Below are positions 17,612 to 25,792 of a DNA stretch of 64,000 bases, piece after piece; within the stretch, counting starts at the first letter, position 1, and the number at the start of each line of letters is the position of its first letter. The position numbers and the translations under genes are program-made. The DNA comes from Pontibacter roseus DSM 17521 (lineage in GTDB: Bacteria > Bacteroidota > Bacteroidia > Cytophagales > Hymenobacteraceae). The notes beneath the pieces were generated by a model. The model searched no databases and was not told the origin of the DNA. It was given only the letters and a program-made list of their open reading frames with translations. The stretch is from contig NZ_KB890761.1 of the NCBI RefSeq assembly GCF_000373265.1, forward strand, positions 856,849 through 920,848, given 5' to 3'.

Positions 17612-17942
17612 CAGCGATGGTCATGGCCTCTTCGTAATCCGAAACAATTGTCATGAGCAAATCTAGGCCCAGGATTTCGAATACGTTTCGCACTTTGTCC
17701 TGCATGTTGTAAAAAATGAGCTTTATCTGTGCATCCTCAAAGCGCTGCAGGTGCGAAATAAATACGCCCAGACCAGCAGACGAAATGTAATTCAGGTTTT
17801 TGCAGTCAACCAGAATCTTGCTGTAGGTCATTATTTCAGGGTCTGAGAGCTCCTCATCCAGTATAACCGATGAGCTTGCATCTAGTTCACCATCCAGGGT
17901 GATGATGATAGTCGTGTCTTTGATTTCGTGTGTAATTTTCAT
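17604..17942 (-). CDS. STAS-domain anti-sigma factor antagonist
   Basis: A 112-residue single STAS domain of the RsbV/SpoIIAA kind. It contains the segment LVDCKNLNYISSAGLGVFISHL, where the serine of the SSAGLG motif (about residue 55-56) is the phosphorylation site in the family. The rest (DGELDASSSVILDEEL; IKLIFYNMQDKVRNVFEILGLD) fits the fold. It lies 18 bases after the SpoIIE-type phosphatase and overlaps the kinase gene by eight bases. It should cycle between a phosphorylated form made by the kinase and a free form made by the phosphatase. Confidence 0.94.
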   Translation of the reverse strand: MKITHEIKDTTIIITLDGELDASSSVILDEELSDPEIMTYSKILVDCKNLNYISSAGLGVFISHLQRFEDAQIKLIFYNMQDKVRNVFEILGLDLLMTIVSDYEEAMTIADE

Positions 17943-17960
17943 CGCATCCTTTACGTCTAG

Positions 17961-20030
17961 TTATTCATTAGGTTGAGTAGTGGCCTTGAACTTAATCACA
18001 AGCAATGTCTGGTCGTCGTACAGGTTATCGGTTGAGCCTGTGAACTCCTCCAAATCGTTTATGATGGCGCATTTTATATCCTCTGCCTCCAGGTGATAGG
18101 TCTGTGTGAGCATGTAACGGAGGCGCTCCTCGCTATATTCTTCGTTTGTGGGGCTACGCGCCTCCACAATGCCGTCGGTATAGATGACCATGACATCCGT
18201 CGGGTTGTAGTCATAGTACATTTCCCGCACATGGTTGTTGTAGCTCTTGTCCCGGATGATGCCCAGCCCCAAACCGTCTGTCTGGAAGTAGAAGGTGTCG
18301 TCCATCATGGAGTTGTAGTACAGGGTATGGCAGTGGCCGGCCCGCGCAAACATGAAGCCCTTCATGCGGTAATCAATGATGTATAGCGCAGAAGTGATGA
18401 AAGAGGTTTTCTCGAGGCAGCGGCTCAGGGCGCTGTTCGCCTGCTTCATGAACTCGCTGGGCGGCATGTCCTGCTGCATCAGCCCGTGGAAGATGCCCTT
18501 CATCTGCGCCATGTGGAAGGCCGCCGAAATACCCTTGCCCGACACGTCGCCGATGATGATGGCGATGCGCGACTCGCTCAGCTGCAGGAAATCATAGAAG
18601 TCGCCGCCCACTTCCTTGGCCGCACGCGAATGCGTTGCTATTTCAAACCAGCTGTCGCTCGGGAATGTTTTCGGAATCAGGCTGTCCTGTACCACCGAGG
18701 CAATCTTGAGCTCTTCCTTGTAGCGCTCGTTCTGCAGCGATTCGCTCACCAGGCGCAGGTTCTCAATCGTGAGAATGGTCTGATTGGTGAAGGTGCGCAG
18801 TACGTTCACGGTTTCGCGGTCAAAGCCCTGCTCGATGTCCTTGAGCAGGTATAGCACCCCGAACAGGTGCTTTTTGGACTTGATGGGCAGGATGATGAGC
18901 GATTTCCAGGGAAGCGTCAGGTCCCGAAAACCGGGGTTGCGGTCCAGGTTGTTGTTGATGTAGTCGATGTTCTGGATGTTGTAGGCCAGCAGCAGGTGCC
19001 GGATGCGCTCCACCTGCTCCTGCTCAATGGTAAGCATGTGCGTAATTTCCACATCCTCCTTCTTCATTTTCTCGAACCAGGCGGCGCTGGCGTCCGATGC
19101 CTTGATGGTGCTATCAAAGAGCATGTCGTATACCTGCTTCTCGCTCTGCCCCTGCTGTATGGACTGGCTCAGCCGCTGGAAGTTGAGGAGGTCCTCGCTC
19201 TTCTGCTCAAAAACGCTGGAGGTGGGCAGGCTGAAGAGCGCCACCAGGAAAGCGGCCAGGGTATAGGTGCACACGAAGAGCATGGCCAGCAGCAGGAAGG
19301 CCACATCGGCATAGTCAATGACGAGTTGCGGGCTGTCGGCGAAACCATAGAAGAAATTGGCGAAGATGTAGCAGCCCAGCAGGATGGCGCTCAGCAGCAC
19401 CAGCGACCGGCCCTTTTTGTTGAAGGTGAGGTAGGCCACCCACTTCAGGTTGGTGCACAGGAACAAGGTATAGCAGCCGATGAGCACCAGCAGCGGCAGG
19501 AAGATGTAGCTCGTATAGTTGAAGTTGAGCAGCGTGAGCAGCAGCGTGGCGAACAGCAGCAGTTCGTACCAGTCCCAGGCTATCTGCAGGAACCTGTTCT
19601 TGTGGTAGAGCAGCAGTTGGCGCCAGATATAGAAGGCCTTCGCCAGGAAAAGCACCAGCAACCCGAAATTGACCTGGTATACCATGTGCAGCAGCAAAGG
19701 CGAGTCCACATCGGTGTAGTTGACCACCATGCGGTAACCCAGAAACAGGGCGACACTCAGGTAGGCGGCTATACCTGCCTTGGCAAAGAGGTTCCAGAGG
19801 TAGCTGATGAAGTCAATGCCCTTGAGGTTATCGGCGCTCTGGCGCTGGTAGGCGAAGACCGACAGGATGAAAACGACAATCAGCAGGTTGTTGATGTAGG
19901 GAATCGACAGCTTGACCGCACCCTCCTGACGCATGCTTTCTGCAGCCAGAAGCACGTTGGCCAGCAGGAGTGACCAACTTACGATAGCGGCAGTTACGAA
20001 TAAGGATTTTGCGTTTGTTCTGTAAAGCAT
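17961..20030 (-). CDS. Membrane SpoIIE-family (PP2C) phosphatase with GAF domain
   Basis: A 689-residue phosphatase predicted to dephosphorylate the adjacent STAS protein. About eight transmembrane helices fill residues 5-270. A GAF-like domain spans about 285-430 (DASAAWFEKM...LTLPWKSLIILPIKSKKHLFGVLYLL). The PP2C/SpoIIE domain runs from about 455 to 685, with VGGDFYDFLQLSE, IIGDVSGKGISAAFHMAQMKG and VMVIYTDGIVEARSP, giving the metal-binding aspartates. The ATG at 20030 sits right before the first helix. An in-frame GTG at 20156 would add 42 residues and is an alternative. Four sense-strand CTATACC words occur. The multi-helix region and GAF domain are the likely sensor. Confidence 0.92.
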   Translation of the reverse strand: MLYRTNAKSLFVTAAIVSWSLLLANVLLAAESMRQEGAVKLSIPYINNLLIVVFILSVFAYQRQSADNLKGIDFISYLWNLFAKAGIAAYLSVALFLGYRMVVNYTDVDSPLLLHMVYQVNFGLLVLFLAKAFYIWRQLLLYHKNRFLQIAWDWYELLLFATLLLTLLNFNYTSYIFLPLLVLIGCYTLFLCTNLKWVAYLTFNKKGRSLVLLSAILLGCYIFANFFYGFADSPQLVIDYADVAFLLLAMLFVCTYTLAAFLVALFSLPTSSVFEQKSEDLLNFQRLSQSIQQGQSEKQVYDMLFDSTIKASDASAAWFEKMKKEDVEITHMLTIEQEQVERIRHLLLAYNIQNIDYINNNLDRNPGFRDLTLPWKSLIILPIKSKKHLFGVLYLLKDIEQGFDRETVNVLRTFTNQTILTIENLRLVSESLQNERYKEELKIASVVQDSLIPKTFPSDSWFEIATHSRAAKEVGGDFYDFLQLSESRIAIIIGDVSGKGISAAFHMAQMKGIFHGLMQQDMPPSEFMKQANSALSRCLEKTSFITSALYIIDYRMKGFMFARAGHCHTLYYNSMMDDTFYFQTDGLGLGIIRDKSYNNHVREMYYDYNPTDVMVIYTDGIVEARSPTNEEYSEERLRYMLTQTYHLEAEDIKCAIINDLEEFTGSTDNLYDDQTLLVIKFKATTQPNE

Positions 20031-20171
20031 ATTACGGAAACCCGTGCTTGATTTTGGCTGCGACAGAATATGGCTTGCCTGAGGCTTAATCAGTTTGTAA
20101 GGTAAGAAAAAAAATCGCTCTTTGGCCAAGTTGTCGAGGTGAGTTTTTAAGAACACCTAGCATAACGTAAA

Positions 20172-20213
20172 AACAAAGAAGTAGGTTGACTGTGGCCAAC
20201 CTACTTCTTTGTT
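20172..20213 (-). terminator. Terminator after guaB
   Basis: Seventeen-base perfect arms (starting AACAAAGAAGTAGGTTG) with an eight-base loop, 21 bases beyond the guaB stop on the minus strand and followed there by T-rich sequence. It separates guaB from the partner-switching operon. Confidence 0.9.
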
Positions 20214-20233
20214 CTGTATTATGAAGGAAAAAC

Positions 20234-21724
<1,491 letters not shown>

Positions 21725-21816
21725 TTATTTGCCGCGTAAATTTACAACAATTAATTCGGAAAAGATAGCTGCCAGACGCAGAAATATTTTTCGCCCAAGG
21801 ATTTAGGGGTACAAAA

Positions 21817-22134
21817 TCAATAGACGGCCATGGTCGGGTCTATCTGGGTAGCCCAGGCATGGATGCCTCCTTTGAGGTTGAGCAGGTTGTCGTAGCCCAG
21901 GCGCTGGCTGAGGTAGTTGATGGCCTGCGCACTGCGGAAGCCGTGGTGGCAAATGACAACCACCGGCACATCGCGCCGGATGCGGCCAGACTGCCTGGGG
22001 AGTTCTCCCAAAGGTATAAGCTCGCCTCCCAGGTTGCATATCTCAAACTCCTGCGGCTCCCGCACATCCACCAACTGCAGCTTGTCGCTGCGGCCCAACC
22101 GCTGCTTGAGTTCCTGTGCCGTGATTTCCTCCAT
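21817..22134 (-). CDS. Rhodanese-like domain protein
   Basis: A single rhodanese domain of 105 residues, cytoplasmic. The active-site loop reads CHHGFRS with the persulfide-forming cysteine near residue 62; LQLVDVREPQEFEICNLGG is the typical preceding motif and LKGGIHAWA the closing one. Such proteins carry sulfane sulfur for thio-modification or detoxification; the precise partner is unknown. It is divergent from the pnuC-family gene. A minus-strand TAATTTTG box (22194-22201) is a possible promoter. Confidence 0.93.
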   Translation of the reverse strand: MEEITAQELKQRLGRSDKLQLVDVREPQEFEICNLGGELIPLGELPRQSGRIRRDVPVVVICHHGFRSAQAINYLSQRLGYDNLLNLKGGIHAWATQIDPTMAVY

Positions 22135-22193
22135 GCTTCTCCTCTTCGTTATGGTATAATGTAGCGCGACTTTGGCTGTTTGGTTTTGATTTG

Positions 22194-22201
22194 CAAAATT
22201 A
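22194..22201 (-). promoter_or_regulatory. Putative -7 promoter box for the rhodanese gene
   Basis: Minus-strand TAATTTTG, about 60 bases upstream of the rhodanese ATG. No -33 element at the usual spacing. Confidence 0.35.
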
Positions 22202-22242
22202 GCAACAAATTAGGGCAAAGCACAGGCCCTTTCTAGGTATAG

Positions 22243-22866
22243 ATGACGGATTTTTACACGAACGTGACAGAAGCGCTGCAGGCCATGAGCCTGGTAGAGC
22301 TGATTGGGGTGATAGCAGGTATAGCCGGGGTGTGGCTGGCCGCGAAACAGAACATCTGGACCTGGCCCATCAGCATCATAGGGGTGGCGGCCTATGTCTA
22401 CGTGTTCTATGAGGTGAGGCTATACGCTGACATGGGCCTCAACGCTTTCTATGTCATCAGCAGCTTTTATGGCTGGTACGAGTGGCTGTACGGTGGCAAA
22501 GGGCACGGGGAAAGGCAGGTGACGCGGGTGGGCCGGCAGGAACTGACGGTGCTGCTGGTGCTGGTGGTTCTATTCACGGCAGGGCTGGGCTACTTCCTGG
22601 ACAACTACACCGATGCCGACCTGTCCTATACCGACTCGGCGACCACGGCCGTCAGCCTGATGGCCTATTGGATGATGGCCCGAAAGCGGCTCGAGAACTG
22701 GATTGTGTGGCTGGTGGTGGATGTGGTGTATGTCGGGGTATACCTGTACAAGGAGCTATACCTGACGACCTTCCTCTACCTCGTTTTCTTGGTGCTGGCT
22801 GCCATGGGCTATTTGGACTGGAAACGTGACCTTGAAAAGCACGCTGCAGCCCGTGTTACGACCTGA
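22243..22866 (+). CDS. pnuC: PnuC-family vitamin transporter
   Basis: Integral membrane protein of 207 residues with about seven helices. The family core is visible (AAKQNIWTWPISIIGVAAYVYVFYEVRLYADMGLNAFYV...YGWYEWL, then ENWIVWLVVDVVYVGVYLYKELYLT). PnuC proteins import nicotinamide riboside; a Bacteroidota branch (PnuT) is linked to thiamine by riboswitch context. Here a NadR-like kinase lies 0.8 kb downstream and a TPP-riboswitch TonB receptor 2.9 kb downstream, so either substrate is possible. The word GGTATAG directly abuts the ATG. The start is secure because no upstream in-frame ATG extends the first helix. Confidence 0.92.
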   Translation: MTDFYTNVTEALQAMSLVELIGVIAGIAGVWLAAKQNIWTWPISIIGVAAYVYVFYEVRLYADMGLNAFYVISSFYGWYEWLYGGKGHGERQVTRVGRQELTVLLVLVVLFTAGLGYFLDNYTDADLSYTDSATTAVSLMAYWMMARKRLENWIVWLVVDVVYVGVYLYKELYLTTFLYLVFLVLAAMGYLDWKRDLEKHAAARVTT

Positions 22867-23013
22867 TTGTTTGTAAAGTGCAATTTTCTGTGAGTATCTT
22901 ATGAAATCTGTGGAGGCCGTAAACACGTACATGTGTGTAGCTTAGGCAATAATGAGAGTATAGTGCGCCAAAGTAAGCGAATACCTAATGTTCAACGCTA
23001 CAACGACACCACT

Positions 23014-23190
23014 ATGAAGAACCGTAAGATTGAATTGCCAGACGAACTGAAGTATGAGAACCGGCTGAAGTGGGGATACGAGTCTCCGGACGAGAGTCCC
23101 AAGCGCCTGCTGTTGCATCAGCACGGCGACAAGCGGCCCAAAGAAGTGGAGGTCTATAACTTCTATGATTATAGCTTTGGCGAAAACTAA
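23014..23190 (+). CDS. Small hypothetical protein, 58 residues
   Basis: From the ATG at 23014 the product is a short, highly charged soluble protein (MKNRKIELPDELKYENRLKW...HQHGDKRPKEVEVYNFYDY). A start at 22933 would add a poorly conserved-looking 27 residues. No family recognised. Support for coding comes from the compact ORF, codon use similar to neighbours, and a stem-loop terminator about 70 bases after the stop. It lies between pnuC and the NadR-like kinase gene but has its own terminator. Confidence 0.6.
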   Translation: MKNRKIELPDELKYENRLKWGYESPDESPKRLLLHQHGDKRPKEVEVYNFYDYSFGEN

Positions 23191-23259
23191 GAATACCTGG
23201 CCAGCCGCCAGCGACAGGCCGGCTGGATTGACAGTCTTTTCCATTTCAGCACAGAATTG

Positions 23260-23311
23260 AACCATGCTTCTCATCCCTTCACCGAAGGGTATCCGGGGAG
23301 CATGGTTTTTT
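23260..23311 (+). terminator. Terminator after the 58-residue gene
   Basis: Arms AACCATGCT and AGCATGGTT enclose a 30-base loop that itself contains CCCTTC/GAAGGG, followed by a T run. Confidence 0.8.
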
Positions 23312-23574
23312 CTTGGCTGTTCCGTTTACACGCCAATAGATTTCCTAGAGTCAGCGCCTTTCCTATACCTGGCAAATCCGCATGTTCACCTCCTTTTAGA
23401 CTACATATTCTAAGAATCAGACAAAATAATGATTGATTTGCAAGATGTCTAGTATATGTAAACACATGATATTGAATATGTTGTGGCTGAATTGATACTC
23501 CTGCCTAGGGAGGGTAATCGCCTGTAGTTCAGCAACTGACGATAAGGCTATAACAGTAGGAGGCTGTTAAACCG

Positions 23575-23616
23575 GGCTGCCGCCGTCGGGGAAACCTGTT
23601 GGCGGCAGCCTTTTTT
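23575..23616 (+). terminator. Orphan GC-rich terminator hairpin
   Basis: Perfect ten-base arms (GGCTGCCGCC and GGCGGCAGCC) with a 16-base loop, followed by six T. It follows no recognised gene: the nearest upstream stop is at 23190, beyond an earlier terminator. Confidence 0.82.
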
Positions 23617-23656
23617 GCAGCAAGGCAGGTATAGCGGCAGGCTGTGATTTTTGCTA

Positions 23657-23664
23657 TACCTTTG
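23657..23664 (+). promoter_or_regulatory. Putative -7 box overlapping a CTATACC word, close to the kinase start
   Basis: TACCTTTG matches TAnnTTTG and ends only four bases before the ATG at 23669, which would give a leaderless or nearly leaderless transcript. No good -33 TTG at 19-21 bases. The box overlaps a copy of CTATACC. Confidence 0.4.
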
Positions 23665-23668
23665 CGGC

Positions 23669-24202
23669 ATGCTGAAAGTCGCCATCACCGGGCCTGAGTC
23701 AACGGGCAAATCTACTTTGTCAGAGCAGCTGGCTGCGCACTACGACACGGTGTGGGTGCCGGAGTACGCCCGAACATATATAGAGGAACTTGGCAGGCCC
23801 TATACCCTGCAGGACCTGGAGGCCATCGCCAAAGGGCAGCTGGCCCTGGAGCAGCGTATAGCACAACAGGCCAACCGGGTGCTTTTCGCTGATACGGACC
23901 TGCTGGTCATCAAAATCTGGAGTGAGCACGCCTTTGGGCAATGCCCCGATTGGATACTACTGCAACTAAAGCGGCAGGACTACAACCTTTACCTGCTCAT
24001 GGGCGTTGATTTGCCCTGGGAGCCGGACCCGCAGCGGGAGCACCCGCACCTGCGGCAGTATTTCTACGACTGGTACAAACGTGAGCTGGAGGCCCTGCAG
24101 GTGCCCTTCGTGGAGATAGCCGGTCAGCACGACTCGCGACTGGAGCAGGCGAAGCGGCAGGTGGATGCCCTGCTCCTGCAACACAGACAAAATAAGACGT
24201 AA
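23669..24202 (+). CDS. NadR-like ribosylnicotinamide kinase / AAA_28 ATPase
   Basis: A 177-residue P-loop kinase resembling the C-terminal kinase domain of NadR, without the adenylyltransferase or HTH domains. Visible motifs are the P-loop GPESTGKST near the N-terminus, VPEYARTYIEELGRPYT, and FADTDLLVIKIWSEHAFG followed by YNLYLLMGVDLPWEPDPQREHPHLR, all characteristic of the nicotinamide riboside kinase fold. It would phosphorylate imported nicotinamide riboside, but a related nucleoside-type vitamin cannot be excluded. The ATG at 23669 gives the P-loop at the normal distance; a start at 23651 adds six residues. The aldose-epimerase-like gene follows after five bases. Confidence 0.85.
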   Translation: MLKVAITGPESTGKSTLSEQLAAHYDTVWVPEYARTYIEELGRPYTLQDLEAIAKGQLALEQRIAQQANRVLFADTDLLVIKIWSEHAFGQCPDWILLQLKRQDYNLYLLMGVDLPWEPDPQREHPHLRQYFYDWYKRELEALQVPFVEIAGQHDSRLEQAKRQVDALLLQHRQNKT

Positions 24203-24207
24203 TCACT

Positions 24208-25083
24208 ATGCTATACTTTTTACAGAACTACAATTTCAAAGTGGGTGTCGAGAGCAAAGGGGCTGAGTTGCAGCACTTCATCAAGCTCGACGAAGAACTG
24301 GAACTCATCTGGCAGGCCGACCCCAACATCTGGGCAAGCCACGCACCCAACCTGTTTCCCATAGTAGGGGAGCTGCCAGAAGGCACCTACATCTACGGAG
24401 ACGAAATCTTCGCCATGAAGCGCCACGGCTTCGCGCGGCACAAAGAGTTCCGGCTCATAGAGCAGCTGGATGACAAGCTGGTGTTTGAACTGGACCACGA
24501 CGACGAGACGCTGCTGCAGTATCCCTTCAAGTTCAGGCTGCTGGTGGCCTACAAGCTCGAAAACAACAAGCTGTCTGTGACTTACCAGGTGCTCAACCAA
24601 GACAGGAAGGCCATGTTCTTCTCCCTGGGCGGTCATCCGGGCTTCAATGTCCCTTTCTATCCGGGCGAGCAGTATACGGATTACTTCATCGAATTTGAGG
24701 AAGAGGAGACGCTCCGGCGCCACCTGTTGACGGACAGCGGCTTACTGAGCGGCGAGACGGAACTGGTGCTGGAAAACGAACGTGTTCTGCCCCTCAGGCA
24801 CAGCTACTTTGACAAGGACGCGCTGGTGTTCAAAAACCTGAACTCAGAGATGGTGGCACTGGGCAGCCGCACGAACGCACGCCGCCTGGAGATTACGTTT
24901 GAAGGCTTCCCATACCTGGGCATCTGGGCGAAACCGGGGCCGTCGCCTTACGTCTGCATAGAGCCCTGGTGCGGTATAGCGGGCAGTGAAGGCGAGAGCG
25001 GTGTGCTGGAGGAAAAAGAAGGCATCAACAAACTGGCCCCGGAGCAGGTGTTTGAGCGTACCATCAGCATTGAAGTGCTTTAG
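24208..25083 (+). CDS. Aldose 1-epimerase family protein
   Basis: A 291-residue galactose-mutarotase-like protein of the LacX/YihR type. It shows ESKGAELQHFIKLDEELELIWQADPNIWASHAPNLFPIVG at the start, the HGFARHKEF catalytic-histidine region near residues 72-80, FSLGGHPGFNVPF near the middle, and the acid-bearing CIEPWCGIAGSEG near the C-terminus. The family interconverts sugar anomers, but many members have unknown substrates. It overlaps functionally with neither neighbour; the five-base gap suggests cotranscription with the kinase. A strong bidirectional terminator follows. Confidence 0.92.
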   Translation: MLYFLQNYNFKVGVESKGAELQHFIKLDEELELIWQADPNIWASHAPNLFPIVGELPEGTYIYGDEIFAMKRHGFARHKEFRLIEQLDDKLVFELDHDDETLLQYPFKFRLLVAYKLENNKLSVTYQVLNQDRKAMFFSLGGHPGFNVPFYPGEQYTDYFIEFEEEETLRRHLLTDSGLLSGETELVLENERVLPLRHSYFDKDALVFKNLNSEMVALGSRTNARRLEITFEGFPYLGIWAKPGPSPYVCIEPWCGIAGSEGESGVLEEKEGINKLAPEQVFERTISIEVL

Positions 25084-25103
25084 CACCTATCAAGAACAGT
25101 TCT

Positions 25104-25150
25104 AAAAGCAAAGGCCCCTGCTGGTTTCCAGAGCAGGGGCCTTTGCTTTT
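25104..25150. terminator. Bidirectional terminator, 19-bp stem
   Basis: Arms 25104-25122 and 25132-25150 are perfect inverted repeats with a GGCCCCTG core and AAAAGC/GCTTTT ends. The right arm reaches the stop codon of the convergent small gene. Confidence 0.9.
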
Positions 25151-25401
25151 CATTGTAGTGAAGGTTCCGGAAACTTCGGCACCTTGATGCGTCTCAAGTC
25201 ATACTTCGGTTCATAGTCATTGATGGGCAATGATATACCGGGCGGGAGGTCAAGATCTGGCAGGTCGTCACCTAGTGGCTCGCCTCCATCATCGTCATTG
25301 TCAGTAGAGGACGAACCCCTGAACTTCTTGCGCGGAGCGAAAGCGTAATATGCCAGTATCGTTAGCAAAGCTAAGGTATACAGTAAGCTGATCATCATCA
25401 C
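25150..25401 (-). CDS. Small membrane-anchored hypothetical protein, 83 residues
   Basis: The N-terminus is a single transmembrane helix (MISLLYTLALLTILAYYAFAP) followed by a basic stop-transfer stretch (RKKFRG). An acidic, Gly/Pro-rich tail (TDNDDDGGEPLGDDLPDLDLPPG) ends in KVPKFPEPSLQ. No family recognised. The topology and convergence onto a shared terminator argue that it is real. Three consecutive ATG codons precede the helix and the first is used here. It may be a small accessory subunit, but nothing shows of what. Confidence 0.6.
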   Translation of the reverse strand: MMMISLLYTLALLTILAYYAFAPRKKFRGSSSTDNDDDGGEPLGDDLPDLDLPPGISLPINDYEPKYDLRRIKVPKFPEPSLQ

Positions 25402-25601
25402 ATTTCTTCTTTATCTCTTTTTAATTGTTCAGCCGGCCTATCTCCTGGTTTAAACCACCCGCCCAGCAGAGCGCGTGCAGGAGAGTGTGCCTGTATGATT
25501 AGAACGTAGTTTGGCGGAATGTGGTTATCGCGTTTAGATAAAATTAAGACTGCTTAAGCCTATGGAATAGTGGGCTTTACCATTCTTTGTGCCAGCAGGC
25601 T

Positions 25602-25631
25602 TTGTATTCATCAGAAAGGGGCCTACATTTG
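25602..25631 (+). promoter_or_regulatory. Bacteroidota promoter of the thiamine receptor transcript
   Basis: A -33 TTG (in TTTG, 25601-25604) and a -7 TACATTTG (25624-25631) are separated by 19 bases, the expected arrangement. Transcription would begin near 25637, just at the 5' edge of the riboswitch. Confidence 0.8.
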
Positions 25632-25640
25632 CAGCAGTTT

Positions 25641-25710
25641 AGGGGTGCCTTATCATAACGGGCTGAGATCATACCCATTGAACCTGATCCGGGTAATGCC
25701 GGCGAAGGGA
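25641..25710 (+). promoter_or_regulatory. TPP riboswitch (THI element)
   Basis: The conserved blocks are all present in order: GGGGTGCC (P1/P2 side), GGGCTGAGAT, ACCCATTGAACCTGATC, GGGTAATGCCGGCGAAGGGA. This is the thiamine pyrophosphate aptamer. It sits about 80 bases before the TonB receptor ATG and downstream of a well-spaced promoter. Family knowledge: TPP binding represses the downstream gene. No T-run terminator follows, so control is probably at translation or another level. It identifies the downstream receptor as a thiamine (or precursor) importer. Confidence 0.97.
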
Positions 25711-25792
25711 AAAACGCGGGGAAACAATGTAAAGCAGGCTGCCGGCCCCAGGCAGACTTGTATGTTTCATCAATTTCTTTTCTTACACACCC

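Larger units (their letters stand above)
23191..23668 (+). other. Gene-poor 478-base stretch with two terminators and a promoter
   Basis: No credible ORF here. It holds the terminator of the small gene (23260-23311), an AT-rich stretch (about 23400-23480) with CTATACC near 23355, a second GC-rich terminator (23575-23616) that does not follow any gene I can see, GGTATAG near 23629, and a -7 box abutting the kinase start. The second terminator may close an untranslated RNA starting in the AT-rich part, or act as an attenuator for the kinase gene. Confidence 0.55.
25402..25792 (+). other. 391-base regulatory region upstream of the TonB receptor
   Basis: It contains the promoter (25602-25631), the TPP riboswitch (25641-25710), and a short hairpin (CTGCC/GGCAG, around 25740-25755) in the expression-platform region. 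The first 190 bases, upstream of the promoter, show no feature I can support beyond the start region of the divergent small gene. Confidence 0.7.

Noticed and set aside
18867..19973. 368-codon plus-strand ORF inside the SpoIIE gene
   Set aside because: Gln/Val/Glu-rich composition typical of a reverse-complement shadow; the phosphatase on the other strand has all motifs.
22243..22866. Firm call of nicotinamide riboside transport for the PnuC-family gene
   Set aside because: The nearby TPP riboswitch makes thiamine equally plausible; motifs alone do not decide.
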